Shown here in pieces: positions 49,315 to 57,541 of a stretch of DNA of 64,000 bases. The position numbers and the translations under genes are program-made. The DNA comes from Alteromonadaceae bacterium M269 (GTDB lineage: Bacteria > Pseudomonadota > Gammaproteobacteria > Enterobacterales > Alteromonadaceae). The DNA is taken from the NCBI GenBank assembly GCA_004353515.1, contig SMNZ01000004.1, positions 186,001 to 250,000 on the forward strand. Direction: 5' to 3'. Positions within the stretch are counted from its first letter, which is position 1, and every line of letters starts with the position of its first letter. The notes below the pieces were generated by a model. The model saw only the letters and a program-made list of their open reading frames with translations. It was not told where the DNA came from and made no database searches.

Positions 49315-49943
49315 CAAGTGGACCGTTGCTCAGCTGTGCGCTGGGCAACTTCTTTCTTCAAATCATCCGCGATATCCAATGACATCGCCATCAACTCCGG
49401 ATAAAAGCGTTTGAAGCTTTCCTTCAAATCAGCTTCATTTTTTCTAATAACCTGAAACGCAAGTTCTGCAAAATTAGCAGAATGTCTAAAACGGCTTTCA
49501 ATACTCTTCATCGCATCTAAACATGTACGCTCTTGCACATAACTGTCCAGCCATTGATGCTTTAGTAAGTTGGCCTTAACCCGAGTAAAACGATTGTTCT
49601 CTTGATACTCAACCTGCCCTAACTCATGGTAAAAAGATACGAAGACATTTGAAGAGCTAGGCTCAGAGTAATCCGTCCAATGAGACATCAACAAGTGGTC
49701 ATAATAGATATCCAGCACAATGCCAGCATATCGGCGAATCGAATCAGGGAAATGCCTTTTCATGGAGATAATTTCCGCGTGTTGATCAGTAAACGAATCA
49801 ATCTTACGGTGCAGCAAAATGCCTATCTGCTGCTCCTCGGTAAATTGGCTTAGATCTCTACCTTTTACAAAATCTCCGAGAAAAGAGCCGACAAGGCTAG
49901 TTTGGCTATAATTGGCAAGTTGAAGGTGTGAAATGTAATTCAA
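49311..49943 (-). CDS. acpH: Acyl carrier protein phosphodiesterase
   Basis: A 210-residue enzyme that removes the phosphopantetheine arm from acyl carrier protein. It starts MNYISHLQLANYSQTSLVGSF and continues with LGDFVKG, GILLHRKIDSFTD, and a metal-ligand-rich LDIYYDHLLMSHW, the HD-like pattern of the AcpH/DUF479 family. Length (about 195 in E. coli) fits. It is a single minus-strand gene with its own start at ATG 49943. Confidence 0.9.
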   Translation of the reverse strand: MNYISHLQLANYSQTSLVGSFLGDFVKGRDLSQFTEEQQIGILLHRKIDSFTDQHAEIISMKRHFPDSIRRYAGIVLDIYYDHLLMSHWTDYSEPSSSNVFVSFYHELGQVEYQENNRFTRVKANLLKHQWLDSYVQERTCLDAMKSIESRFRHSANFAELAFQVIRKNEADLKESFKRFYPELMAMSLDIADDLKKEVAQRTAEQRSTC

Positions 49944-50034
49944 AAGAAAATATCGTGGCTGTCTTCTATGATAGAAGATACATTATCCCTATTACGTCTT
50001 ACAACTCTTGGGCGAAAGCTGCCGAGGTATAGAA

Positions 50035-50286
50035 ATGTCACAAACCATATTAGATTGCCACCATCACGATTATCTGGAAGCTGCATGTGTTCTTGCATAT
50101 GACGTCATTGTCACCACAGACACAGGTGCTGTGGAAGGGAAAGCAACCACTATCAGTACGAGCAATAAGCAAGAGTGGTTTCATTTAAAGACCAGTGAAG
50201 GTCTCGCGAAGATAAACTTGATGGAGATCGTCAAATTAGAAGTTGCGACACCTGGTGCTCAGTTCACTGAAATATCGTTTAAGTAA
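50035..50286 (+). CDS. rof: Rof-type Rho-binding antiterminator
   Basis: An 83-residue protein starting MSQTILDCHHHDYLEAACVL, with the DYLE-ACV core and beta strands (YDVIVTTDTGAVEGKATTI, EWFHLKT, AKINLMEIVKLEV) of the Rof/YaeO family. E. coli Rof binds Rho and blocks termination. The ATG at 50035 has GAGG upstream and gives the right N-terminus; the frame opens 27 bases earlier. It is monocistronic. Confidence 0.8.
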   Translation: MSQTILDCHHHDYLEAACVLAYDVIVTTDTGAVEGKATTISTSNKQEWFHLKTSEGLAKINLMEIVKLEVATPGAQFTEISFK

Positions 50287-50502
50287 GCACGCGAGCTGCT
50301 CACAATTTGATCTATTCATAGTTCTCCTCCGTTTAAATCTGTGTAATGGGTTGTAATTAACTAGTTGTCCGTGGTTGGGATTTAACAATTTGCTAACAAA
50401 AAGGCGCACTATTTAATTACTGCTATACTGAAATCAAGCTGATCATTTATTGAACAAGTTTGAAATCATCAGCTTACAGATTTTTCATTGTAGGGGCTGA
50501 AT

Positions 50503-51060
50503 ATGCATAGATATTATTACATCAGTGACGACCTCGATGATTTGGAAGTCATAGAAAAAGAACTAAAACAAAACGGAATTACTACGCCACAAATTCACGT
50601 ATTAAGTGAGCAGGATGCTGAAGTCGAAAGACATCACTTACACGCTATCGAAGCTGTTCTTAAGCGAGATGTCGTGCACTCAACTGAGTTGGGAGCCGTC
50701 ATAGGAGCTATAGGAGCTGTGCTTATATTAGGCTTGGCTTACCTTATGAACTGGACCGACACAGTAGTCGGCTGGTTACCCTTTATATTTCTGGCCGTTG
50801 TTATTCTCGGCTTTTGTACTTGGGAAGGCGGCTTGATTGGTATTCAAATTCCGAATTATCAATTTAAACGTTTCCAGAAACTCTTAGAACAAGGAAAACA
50901 TGTCTTCTTTGTCGATGTCGATAAAGAGCAGGAATCCACCTTAACCTCCATCACCTCAAAGTACGATAGCTTAACTGAAGCCGGACAGGGCGAAGCTACA
51001 CCGGCGTGGGTTGTTCGTGGTCAAGACAAGTTCAGCAGTTTCATGCGGACTATGCCTTAA
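50503..51060 (+). CDS. Inner-membrane protein of unknown function
   Basis: A 185-residue protein with a soluble N-terminal part (YYISDDLDDLEVIEKEL, like a small regulatory fold). It has two membrane helices at about 63-83 (Gly-rich, LGAVIGAIGAVLILGLAYL) and 90-112, and a C-terminal cytoplasmic part (KHVFFVDVDKEQ). The layout resembles small DUF1269-like or stress-linked membrane proteins, but I cannot name it. GTAGGGG precedes the ATG. It is monocistronic. Confidence 0.7.
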   Translation: MHRYYYISDDLDDLEVIEKELKQNGITTPQIHVLSEQDAEVERHHLHAIEAVLKRDVVHSTELGAVIGAIGAVLILGLAYLMNWTDTVVGWLPFIFLAVVILGFCTWEGGLIGIQIPNYQFKRFQKLLEQGKHVFFVDVDKEQESTLTSITSKYDSLTEAGQGEATPAWVVRGQDKFSSFMRTMP

Positions 51061-51070
51061 AGTACATGTT

Positions 51071-51111
51071 GGTTAGAAGCTTTAGGAAATCCGAAACCTA
51101 GAGTTTCTACC
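51071..51111 (+). terminator. Imperfect hairpin after the membrane-protein gene
   Basis: GGTTAGAAGCTTTAGG (51071-51086) and CCTAGAGTTTCTACC (51097-51111) pair over most of their length with mismatches and one bulge. The T-rich part after the hairpin is weak. A possible terminator for the gene ending at 51060. Confidence 0.4.
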
Positions 51112-51191
51112 TTCTTATCCATCTCCACTTCCACTTTGTCTTACGCGACAATAAACTTATCTTTTGTGTTAGCCAACCGAACTACCATTAG

Positions 51192-51911
51192 ATGAATAAA
51201 CAGCTTGTTCCTGATAAAACCTTTGCATTGAAGGATGATATTCCCTTATCCGTCCAGCCCTGCGTGCAAAATAGAGACTATCCTCACGCATGGTGGTTGG
51301 ACAGGCATCAAACGAAGCAAGAAGAAAAGCAGAACAGGTCAGAATCAATTCAATTAGTTTTTATCGGAGATTCAATAACACAGGCTTGGGAAGATAAAGG
51401 AAAAGAAGTCTGGCATGAGCAATATGAGCCATTAGGTCCATTAAATCTTGGTTTTAACGGGGACTGTACGGAGCATGTTATCTGGCGCATTGAAAACGGA
51501 GCACTAGATGACTTAGCCCCTAAAGTTATCGTACTCATGATAGGGACTAACAATGCAGGACATAGAAAAGAAAGCCCTCAACACACATTTTTGGGTATTC
51601 AGTCGATAATTGAATTAATAAGGAGAAAATGTCCTTCTGCCAACATATTGCTACTCGCAATATTCCCGAGAGGTAAGGCGGTTAATGATCCACTTAGGCA
51701 ACTGACTGAAGAGACGAATCAACACATAGAACAGCTTGCAGATAATGATAAAGTGCATTGGCTCAACCTCAACCACCTGTTTTTAACCTCTGCCGGAAAA
51801 CTCACTCCTGAAGTCGCGGCGGATTACCTGCACATCAATGAAAAGCAATATGCTGTCTGGGCAGAAGCAATGGCTCCCACAATCAATAGACTAATGAAAA
51901 GCCACCGTTAG
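51192..51911 (+). CDS. SGNH/GDSL-family hydrolase
   Basis: A 239-residue esterase/lipase-fold protein resembling platelet-activating-factor acetylhydrolase gamma-type sequences. Block I is FIGDSITQ with Ser61, block II has Gly90 in GFNGD, block III has Asn120 in IGTNN, and block V is Asp211 and His214 in DYLHIN. No signal peptide, so it is probably cytoplasmic. The substrate is not evident. Its end overlaps the tail of the convergent small gene by 21 bases. Confidence 0.88.
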   Translation: MNKQLVPDKTFALKDDIPLSVQPCVQNRDYPHAWWLDRHQTKQEEKQNRSESIQLVFIGDSITQAWEDKGKEVWHEQYEPLGPLNLGFNGDCTEHVIWRIENGALDDLAPKVIVLMIGTNNAGHRKESPQHTFLGIQSIIELIRRKCPSANILLLAIFPRGKAVNDPLRQLTEETNQHIEQLADNDKVHWLNLNHLFLTSAGKLTPEVAADYLHINEKQYAVWAEAMAPTINRLMKSHR

Positions 51912-52202
51912 TCGGCAATTAATATGTTTTAAGAATTGGTTAACTATCGAGGAGATTCCGGTTTCCAGCGCTCCATTACTGTTCTCAATGGATATCAAAA
52001 TATCCACATCATCTATTGAAATATGTTGCCTGACATAAAAGGTATCAATGTCATCAATATAGCTTTCTAGAAGTGGCACACTCCCTACAAACACACCTTT
52101 TTCATGATGACTTTTATAGGATGCGTCATGGATTTCTCTTTCTAAGGTTAAGGTTTGCATCTTATCAAGCCGAAGAAAGCGAAATGAAACCTCAGTACTC
52201 AA
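51891..52202 (-). CDS. Small hypothetical protein downstream of DUF1272 gene
   Basis: A 103-residue protein, not recognised. It has alternating strands and helices (VSFRFLRLDKMQTLTLEREI, ISIDDVDILISIEN). The TTG start overlaps the DUF1272 stop by 4 bases (TTGA) and has AGAGG 7 bases upstream, which argues for a coupled real gene. The ATG at 52160 would be a shorter alternative without a good ribosome site. It is third in a unit with ogt and the DUF1272 gene. Confidence 0.6.
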   Translation of the reverse strand: MSTEVSFRFLRLDKMQTLTLEREIHDASYKSHHEKGVFVGSVPLLESYIDDIDTFYVRQHISIDDVDILISIENSNGALETGISSIVNQFLKHINCRLTVAFH

Positions 52203-52462
52203 CTTGTCGCCTCTTTGTTATTAGCTTCACACCCGTGAGGCTTCACTATTCGTTTGAACGATGCAGGATATTTTTCCAACTTAGAATTCGGCCTTATCGG
52301 CCTCTTCACTAGATTGCCACCACAGTTAGGGCAATTAAAGTGGAGTATATTGCGCGTGCAGTCGGCGCAGAACGTGCACTCAAAAGTGCATATATAAGCA
52401 TCGTTAGAAGACGGCGGAAGGTCTCTATCACAACACTCACAGTTTGGTCTAAGCTCTAGCAT
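52199..52462 (-). CDS. DUF1272 zinc-ribbon-like protein
   Basis: An 87-residue protein with the DUF1272 cysteine pattern: MLELRPNCECCDRDLPP, then ICTFECTFCADC, then FNCPNCGGNLVKRP. The three CxxC pairs should bind zinc. Function of the family is unknown. It starts 7 bases after the ogt stop and so is probably cotranscribed with that DNA-repair gene. Confidence 0.9.
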   Translation of the reverse strand: MLELRPNCECCDRDLPPSSNDAYICTFECTFCADCTRNILHFNCPNCGGNLVKRPIRPNSKLEKYPASFKRIVKPHGCEANNKEATS

Positions 52463-52469
52463 TACTTCC

Positions 52470-52973
52470 TCATCTCGCTTCTAACTTCAACAACCTTTCC
52501 TTCGCTTCCATACCTCCAGCATAGCCAACAAGCTTACCATCACTGCCGATAATCCGATGGCAAGGAATAAAGATAGACAGTGCATTAGCCCCATTTGCAT
52601 TTGCAGCGGCTCTAATGGCTTTCACATTACCGATGGATTCTGCGAGCTTTAAGTAAGAGGAGGTTTCCCCATAAGGTATTTCTAATAATTTGCTCCAAAC
52701 CATCCTTTGAAAATTTGTTCCCACTGTTTCCAGTGGTATATCAAAATGCTGACGTGCCCCTGCAAAATATTCTTCAAGCTGTTGTCTAGTTTGCTTGAGC
52801 ACTTGATCATCCTGCTCAATATATGACGCGTTGAGTCCTTTACTTATCCGATTATCGACTGTCGTCCTTCGAGTACGATAACGCCAATCACATAGACACA
52901 ACTTATCGTTGAAAGCACCTAATATGAGCTCTCCATAATTGGTCTCAAAATACTGAATATTAATTTGTCGCAT
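52470..52973 (-). CDS. ogt: Methylated-DNA--protein-cysteine methyltransferase
   Basis: A 167-residue O6-alkylguanine repair protein. The acceptor Cys138 lies in FIPCHRII, preceded by the helix-turn-helix segment (YGETSSYLKLAESIG and RAAANANGAN). The length and absence of an N-terminal Ada zinc domain fit Ogt. It heads a short leftward unit with the DUF1272 gene. Confidence 0.93.
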   Translation of the reverse strand: MRQINIQYFETNYGELILGAFNDKLCLCDWRYRTRRTTVDNRISKGLNASYIEQDDQVLKQTRQQLEEYFAGARQHFDIPLETVGTNFQRMVWSKLLEIPYGETSSYLKLAESIGNVKAIRAAANANGANALSIFIPCHRIIGSDGKLVGYAGGMEAKERLLKLEAR

Positions 52974-53010
52974 ACACCATTCCTATTGCAACAGATTTTA
53001 GTTTATTAAA

Positions 53011-53487
53011 TTAATTAGCTTTCGATGCCGCAGAAATACTGACAAGCTTCCATTCCCCGCTCGCTTTAGACCACACCTGAGTTCCTCCACCAGCATCTTC
53101 CACTCGAGTTCCATCCTTTAAAAGGATCTGTTGCTCATACTCGTTAACTAAGATCGCAGTGTGTTCATCAATTACCGTGATATGGACATGAGGAAACTCA
53201 AGGGATTCAATCTTTTCTACAAATGCAAAGCCAGGCTCAACGATTGCTTTTAAATCGTTAATGGAAGTCCAGTTTGTTCCGTCAGCATTTAAGCCTGAGA
53301 ATTTATCACTATCGATATGTTTAAAATAAGCCTTCGTATCTAATGTTTTCGCAGATAAAACCAAAGACTCAAATTGCCTTTGCACTTCAACCCTCACTCT
53401 ATTAGTAGTATCTGCAGAAAGAGGAGCAAAAGCTATGGCATGACTCGCCCATAAAGTCATAAAAATTAAAAGTGTAAACCTACGCAT
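53011..53487 (-). CDS. Exported NTF2/SnoaL-like protein
   Basis: A 158-residue protein with a signal peptide (RFTLLIFMTLWASHAIAFA) and a single cone-shaped NTF2-like fold of the DUF4440 type. Its pattern reads VQRQFESLVLSAKTLDTKAYFKHI, HVHITVIDEHTAILVNEY and a closing GEWKLVSISAAS. No catalytic residues can be named. AAGGAAA precedes the ATG. It is divergent from the VOC gene. Confidence 0.72.
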   Translation of the reverse strand: MRRFTLLIFMTLWASHAIAFAPLSADTTNRVRVEVQRQFESLVLSAKTLDTKAYFKHIDSDKFSGLNADGTNWTSINDLKAIVEPGFAFVEKIESLEFPHVHITVIDEHTAILVNEYEQQILLKDGTRVEDAGGGTQVWSKASGEWKLVSISAASKAN

Positions 53488-53562
53488 GTTTTCCTTAAAT
53501 GCCCCTTTCTGGCGAACTTAATTCTTTGATTATATAGTCTATATGGTATCAGGAGAAAAACT

Positions 53563-53985
53563 ATGAGCCTAAGCACTTATCTAATGTTCAACGGCAGTTG
53601 CCGTCAAGCGTTCGAATTTTATAGAACCGTCTTCAATAGTGATTTTCAAGTTATCCAAACCTTCGCAGATGCACCTCCAGACATGAATGTGCCCGATGAA
53701 GATAAAGATAATATCATGCATGTTTCATTACCAATTGGGTCAAGCATCCTTATGGGTAGTGATACATGCTCAAGCTTCGGTCCTCCCGCAACCATCGGAG
53801 ATAACTTTTCAATTTCGTATAGCCCCGAATCTAAAGAAGACTGCAACAACATTTTCGAAAAATTAAGTCATGGAGGCGAAGTTACCATGCCACTTCAGGA
53901 CACTTTTTGGGGTTCTTATTTTGGTTCGTTAAAGGATCAATTTGGTGTTCAATGGATGCTCAACTTCGACACCCAACAAAACTAG
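53563..53985 (+). CDS. VOC-family (PhnB-like) protein
   Basis: A 140-residue two-module protein of the glyoxalase/bleomycin-resistance superfamily, PhnB-like group. It starts SLSTYLMFNGSCRQAFEFYR and continues with NIMHVSLPIGSSILMGSD and DTFWGSYFGSLKDQFGVQWML. Such proteins often lack a known substrate. AGGAG precedes the ATG. The next gene starts 8 bases on. Confidence 0.88.
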   Translation: MSLSTYLMFNGSCRQAFEFYRTVFNSDFQVIQTFADAPPDMNVPDEDKDNIMHVSLPIGSSILMGSDTCSSFGPPATIGDNFSISYSPESKEDCNNIFEKLSHGGEVTMPLQDTFWGSYFGSLKDQFGVQWMLNFDTQQN

Positions 53986-53993
53986 GAGTGGTT

Positions 53994-54548
53994 ATGTCCT
54001 TTACCAAGGTATTTTTTGCTTCAATACTCGGGGCTTTATTAAGTGTTGCTCCAGCAACAGCACAAAGCACTAGCGAAACCCCGACAACGCACCCGTGCCA
54101 GTTTGATACAAAAATGTCTCACTTCGATTTCTGGCTGGGACAATGGGATGTCTACGGCGACCTCAAAAAAACTACACCCTTGTTCGGGAAAAATGTCATT
54201 GAGAAGAACCAGAATGGTTGTTTAATGACAGAACATTGGACAGGTGCTCGCGGTTCCACTGGTACGAGTATGAACTACTATGATGGAACGAAGAAGAAAT
54301 GGGTGCAGCACTGGGTCAGTGCAACAGGAACAGTCATTAATATTGAAGGTGGTTTAGAAAATAACTCCATGGTACTCACAGGAGAGATCTTCTATATCAA
54401 TACTGATGAGAACCCTATCAGAGATTTCCGTGGGACATGGACTCCGGTAAAAGAAGGGGTTGTTCGCCAGTTTTTTGAAGAGTCTATAGATAACGGAAAA
54501 ACCTGGACACCTTGGTTTGAAGGGTTTTATTTCCGTACAGCAAAATAG
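53994..54548 (+). CDS. Exported DUF1579-like protein
   Basis: A 184-residue protein with a signal peptide ending ATA, then QSTSE. The core has HFDFWLGQWDVYGD, NQNGCLMTEHWTGARGSTG and TSMNYYDGTKKKWVQ, a pattern of a beta-barrel, lipocalin-like family common in marine bacteria. No function known. The ATG at 53994, with TAGGAG upstream, is chosen; the longer frame from 53907 lies inside the VOC gene. Confidence 0.78.
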   Translation: MSFTKVFFASILGALLSVAPATAQSTSETPTTHPCQFDTKMSHFDFWLGQWDVYGDLKKTTPLFGKNVIEKNQNGCLMTEHWTGARGSTGTSMNYYDGTKKKWVQHWVSATGTVINIEGGLENNSMVLTGEIFYINTDENPIRDFRGTWTPVKEGVVRQFFEESIDNGKTWTPWFEGFYFRTAK

Positions 54549-54577
54549 CGAGTTAAATTGGATATTCAAATAAGCAC

Positions 54578-54604
54578 TAGCCTACTCATAAAGTGAGTAG
54601 GCTA
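54578..54604. terminator. Bidirectional hairpin terminator
   Basis: A perfect 11-bp stem (54578-54588 with 54594-54604) around a TAAAG loop, between the convergent DUF1579-like gene and gdhA. A TTTAAT follows on the plus side. Confidence 0.85.
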
Positions 54605-54629
54605 TTTAATCTCAATTTTCTAAATACAA

Positions 54630-55994
54630 TTAAGAAACACCGTAGGCAACCATGGCATCAGCCACTTTTACGAAGCCTGCAATGTTGGCACCTTTCAGGT
54701 AATTCACCCTATCACCTTCAGTTCCGTACTTCACGCATTGCTCATGGATAGAACGCATAATACCTTGCAAACGCTCATCCACTTCTTCACTTGTCCATGA
54801 TAGACGCAAGCTGTTTTGCGTCATCTCAAGACCAGAGATAGCAACACCACCAGCATTCGCAGCTTTTGCTGGAGCAAACATCACACCGTTTTCATTGAAG
54901 TAATGAACAGCATCAATAGTTGATGGCATATTCGCCCCCTCTGCTACCGCCATGACACCATTAGCCACCAGTGCTTTCGCATCTTCTAATTCCACTTCGT
55001 TTTGCGTGGCACAAGGGAAAGCCAAGTCGCACTGAACTTCCCAAGGCCTTTTACCCGCGTGGAACTCAACACCATACTTGTCAGCATATTCGTTGATACG
55101 CCCACGTTGGTTATTCTTTAAGTCGATAACATACTCAAGTTTTTCACCACTGATACCAGATTCGTCATACACGTAGCCGCTTGAATCACTCATAGCAACA
55201 ACAGTTCCACCTAGTTCATTGATTTTCATTGCCGCATATTGAGCAACGTTACCAGAACCAGAAATAACACAACGTTTACCTTTGACGCTATCTCCAATGT
55301 GGTTAAGCATGTTTTCAGTGAAGTAAACCGTTCCGTAACCTGTTGCTTCAGTACGAATCAAACTTCCACCGAAGGCAATACCTTTTCCAGTTAATACACC
55401 AACAAAGTTATCTTTGATGCGCTTAAACTGACCATACATATAACCAATTTCTCGGCCACCAACACCGATATCACCGGCTGGGACATCAAGATTTTCACCT
55501 ATGTGCTTCGATAGTTCCGTCATGAAGGCCTGGCAGAAGCGCATGATCTCACGGTCAGATTTTCCTTTCGGATTAAAGTCACTGCCGCCTTTACCTGCAC
55601 CCATGGGTAAGGTTGTTAAGCTATTCTTAAATTGCTGCTCAAATCCAAGGAATTTGATGATGCTGAGGTTAACCGAAGGGTGGAAACGCAGGCCGCCTTT
55701 ATACGGACCAATCGCGTTATTAAACTGAACACGGTAGCCTCTGTTAACTTGGATATTACCGTTGTCGTCTTCCCAACAAACACGAAATAACAAGCTACGA
55801 TCAGGTTCTGTCATTCTCTCCAATATACGATTCTCGAGATATTTTTTGTTCTCGAAAATGAAAGGAACAATACTTTCAGCAACTTCGTTAACCGCTTGAT
55901 GAAACTCTGATTCACCTGGGTTACGCGCAACCAGGCCATCCATGAATTGTTTTAGATAATCCTCAGGACCTTTGTAGTTGATATCTGTTGGCAC
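54630..55994 (-). CDS. gdhA: NADP-specific glutamate dehydrogenase
   Basis: A 454-residue hexameric glutamate dehydrogenase of the NADP/small type. It assimilates ammonia into 2-oxoglutarate. Conserved blocks: GPYKGGLRFHPSVN, TTLPMGAGKGGSDFNPKG (with the catalytic Lys), PAGDIGVGGREIGYMYGQ, and the Rossmann segment CVISGSGNVAQYA. The start is GTG, with an ideal AGGAGGT site 7 bases upstream. Length (about 447 in E. coli) fits. Together with glnE at 13 kb it covers both routes of ammonia assimilation control, though the two are not linked. Confidence 0.97.
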   Translation of the reverse strand: MPTDINYKGPEDYLKQFMDGLVARNPGESEFHQAVNEVAESIVPFIFENKKYLENRILERMTEPDRSLLFRVCWEDDNGNIQVNRGYRVQFNNAIGPYKGGLRFHPSVNLSIIKFLGFEQQFKNSLTTLPMGAGKGGSDFNPKGKSDREIMRFCQAFMTELSKHIGENLDVPAGDIGVGGREIGYMYGQFKRIKDNFVGVLTGKGIAFGGSLIRTEATGYGTVYFTENMLNHIGDSVKGKRCVISGSGNVAQYAAMKINELGGTVVAMSDSSGYVYDESGISGEKLEYVIDLKNNQRGRINEYADKYGVEFHAGKRPWEVQCDLAFPCATQNEVELEDAKALVANGVMAVAEGANMPSTIDAVHYFNENGVMFAPAKAANAGGVAISGLEMTQNSLRLSWTSEEVDERLQGIMRSIHEQCVKYGTEGDRVNYLKGANIAGFVKVADAMVAYGVS

Positions 55995-56309
55995 AGACTA
56001 CCTCCTCGTTTGAGATTTAGAGACATGAGACCTCAGCTTGAGCAAGCGCAGGCCTTCAAAGGGCTAACACTAACATGACACTATCTTCTCATCTCAACTG
56101 TTGACCATCAGAACCACGAGGTCTGACGACTCAATTTGTAAAGGTGAGTTTACTGCAATCACAATTATAGACGACAAAACGGACAAAACATGGAATATAA
56201 CCTTTACCAACATATCGTATGGAAACCGATTATGACACCTGGTAATTATGTCACCCATAACGCAAGCCTATGGACCATCTTCTAAATATTAGACTCGCTC
56301 CAGTATTAC
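55995..56309 (-). promoter_or_regulatory. gdhA upstream region with a candidate -10 box
   Basis: On the minus strand a perfect TATAAT lies at 56169-56164, about 170 bases before the gdhA start; no good -35 box is at the right distance. A short inverted pair TGACA/TGTCA lies further upstream, near 56235-56250. No gene is visible in this stretch. Confidence 0.35.
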
Positions 56310-57440
56310 TTACTCAGAACAGCTTGCACCCTGTGTATTAGAACCCTTGTCCATTCTCAAAACGCCGCCCATCAAGCAAGAAAAAACAAACGAACATAAT
56401 GCGACCCCAAGCGTGAAATCCAAATAAATTGTTATTTCATTGTCGGGTAGTTGAAAATTTACCGCCTCCCCTGAAAACAAGACACTTCCAATAACCAAAG
56501 CAACAGCACATGAGAATACGCAGGCGCTAATCCATCTTCTCAGGCGTATTCGAGGTTGCTCTGAAACACAGTCACTATCCAACCCATTCATTAGCAACTT
56601 TCGTTTAGCTCCTAAGGACAATGCCATAGACACCAACACTAAGCTCAATAGTACCCACCCCAAAAAGAAACTAAGGCGAAACCCTATGAAAGTGTTTCCA
56701 TAATATTGATCAACCGTTGTAACCAGCACAGGCTCCAATAATTCATTAGAGAATACAGTTTCCAGATGTTCTCTCACTTGCTGCGGTATGTCTCGCATAT
56801 AATATGACTGTATGTATTCACCTCGGCTTACCGAGTTTTTAAGTCGATTAAATGATCCCCATACTTCATTTATTGGCTGGGGTTCATCACTGCGAAAAAT
56901 TCCAACGATTTGCCATTCACCATCTCCGATAGTTAATTTATTTCCAATGCCTAAATTAGGGTTTTTCTGGCTGACGATTTGCTTCACTACCAGTTCATTT
57001 TTGTCCTCGTTAAACCACCGCCCATCAACTAATTCAACCCGGCGCACCAGTCGACCTTGTTCAGTTAACCCTCGAATAAGAATTTGAGAAGAGGTTGAGT
57101 TTTGGTCCGTGACAATCATACCCGCAGTAATTTCTGGAGATAGCATGATATTGGGAGATAAATGATGTATTTGGCTAACGATTTCTTCCTGATCTTGGCG
57201 CAGTATCAAGCTTTCCCATTCTTCGGGAACGGACTGAGTAATCATGCTTAACGGGTTGTCTCGATTGTTGAGGTAAATCGTCTGAACGCCATTAGCGAAA
57301 GCTGCTAAAAGAGAAAATATCAGCACTGACGCGATCATGAATAAAATCATAAACCATCGCCCTTTAAGTACTCCTTTTCTAAGCGAGTTCGGCTGGTAAT
57401 AGTTTTGTATATTGTTTTTTATTTCCATAAGTTTGTTCAC
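56310..57440 (-). CDS. FtsX/MacB-like ABC transporter permease, orphan
   Basis: A 376-residue protein with one N-terminal helix (about 29-50), a large extracytoplasmic domain with MacB-type phrases (VELVDGRWFNEDKNELVV, ISGR-like loops, IGDGEWQIVGIF), and three C-terminal helices near 255-275, 305-325 and 340-360. This is the FtsX/MacB permease layout. No ATPase gene is adjacent, and the C-terminus is short and ends in SCSE. It starts at GTG 57440 or ATG 57428. It may be a degenerate or partnerless subunit. Confidence 0.7.
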   Translation of the reverse strand: MNKLMEIKNNIQNYYQPNSLRKGVLKGRWFMILFMIASVLIFSLLAAFANGVQTIYLNNRDNPLSMITQSVPEEWESLILRQDQEEIVSQIHHLSPNIMLSPEITAGMIVTDQNSTSSQILIRGLTEQGRLVRRVELVDGRWFNEDKNELVVKQIVSQKNPNLGIGNKLTIGDGEWQIVGIFRSDEPQPINEVWGSFNRLKNSVSRGEYIQSYYMRDIPQQVREHLETVFSNELLEPVLVTTVDQYYGNTFIGFRLSFFLGWVLLSLVLVSMALSLGAKRKLLMNGLDSDCVSEQPRIRLRRWISACVFSCAVALVIGSVLFSGEAVNFQLPDNEITIYLDFTLGVALCSFVFSCLMGGVLRMDKGSNTQGASCSE

Positions 57441-57541
57441 TCATCAAGAGACTGCTAACCCCCTCGAAAATACTGAATTGATTGCAAGCAAGTTGGTCTC
57501 TATAAACCGAATTGGTAGTGCTTGTTATACTTCTATACGGA

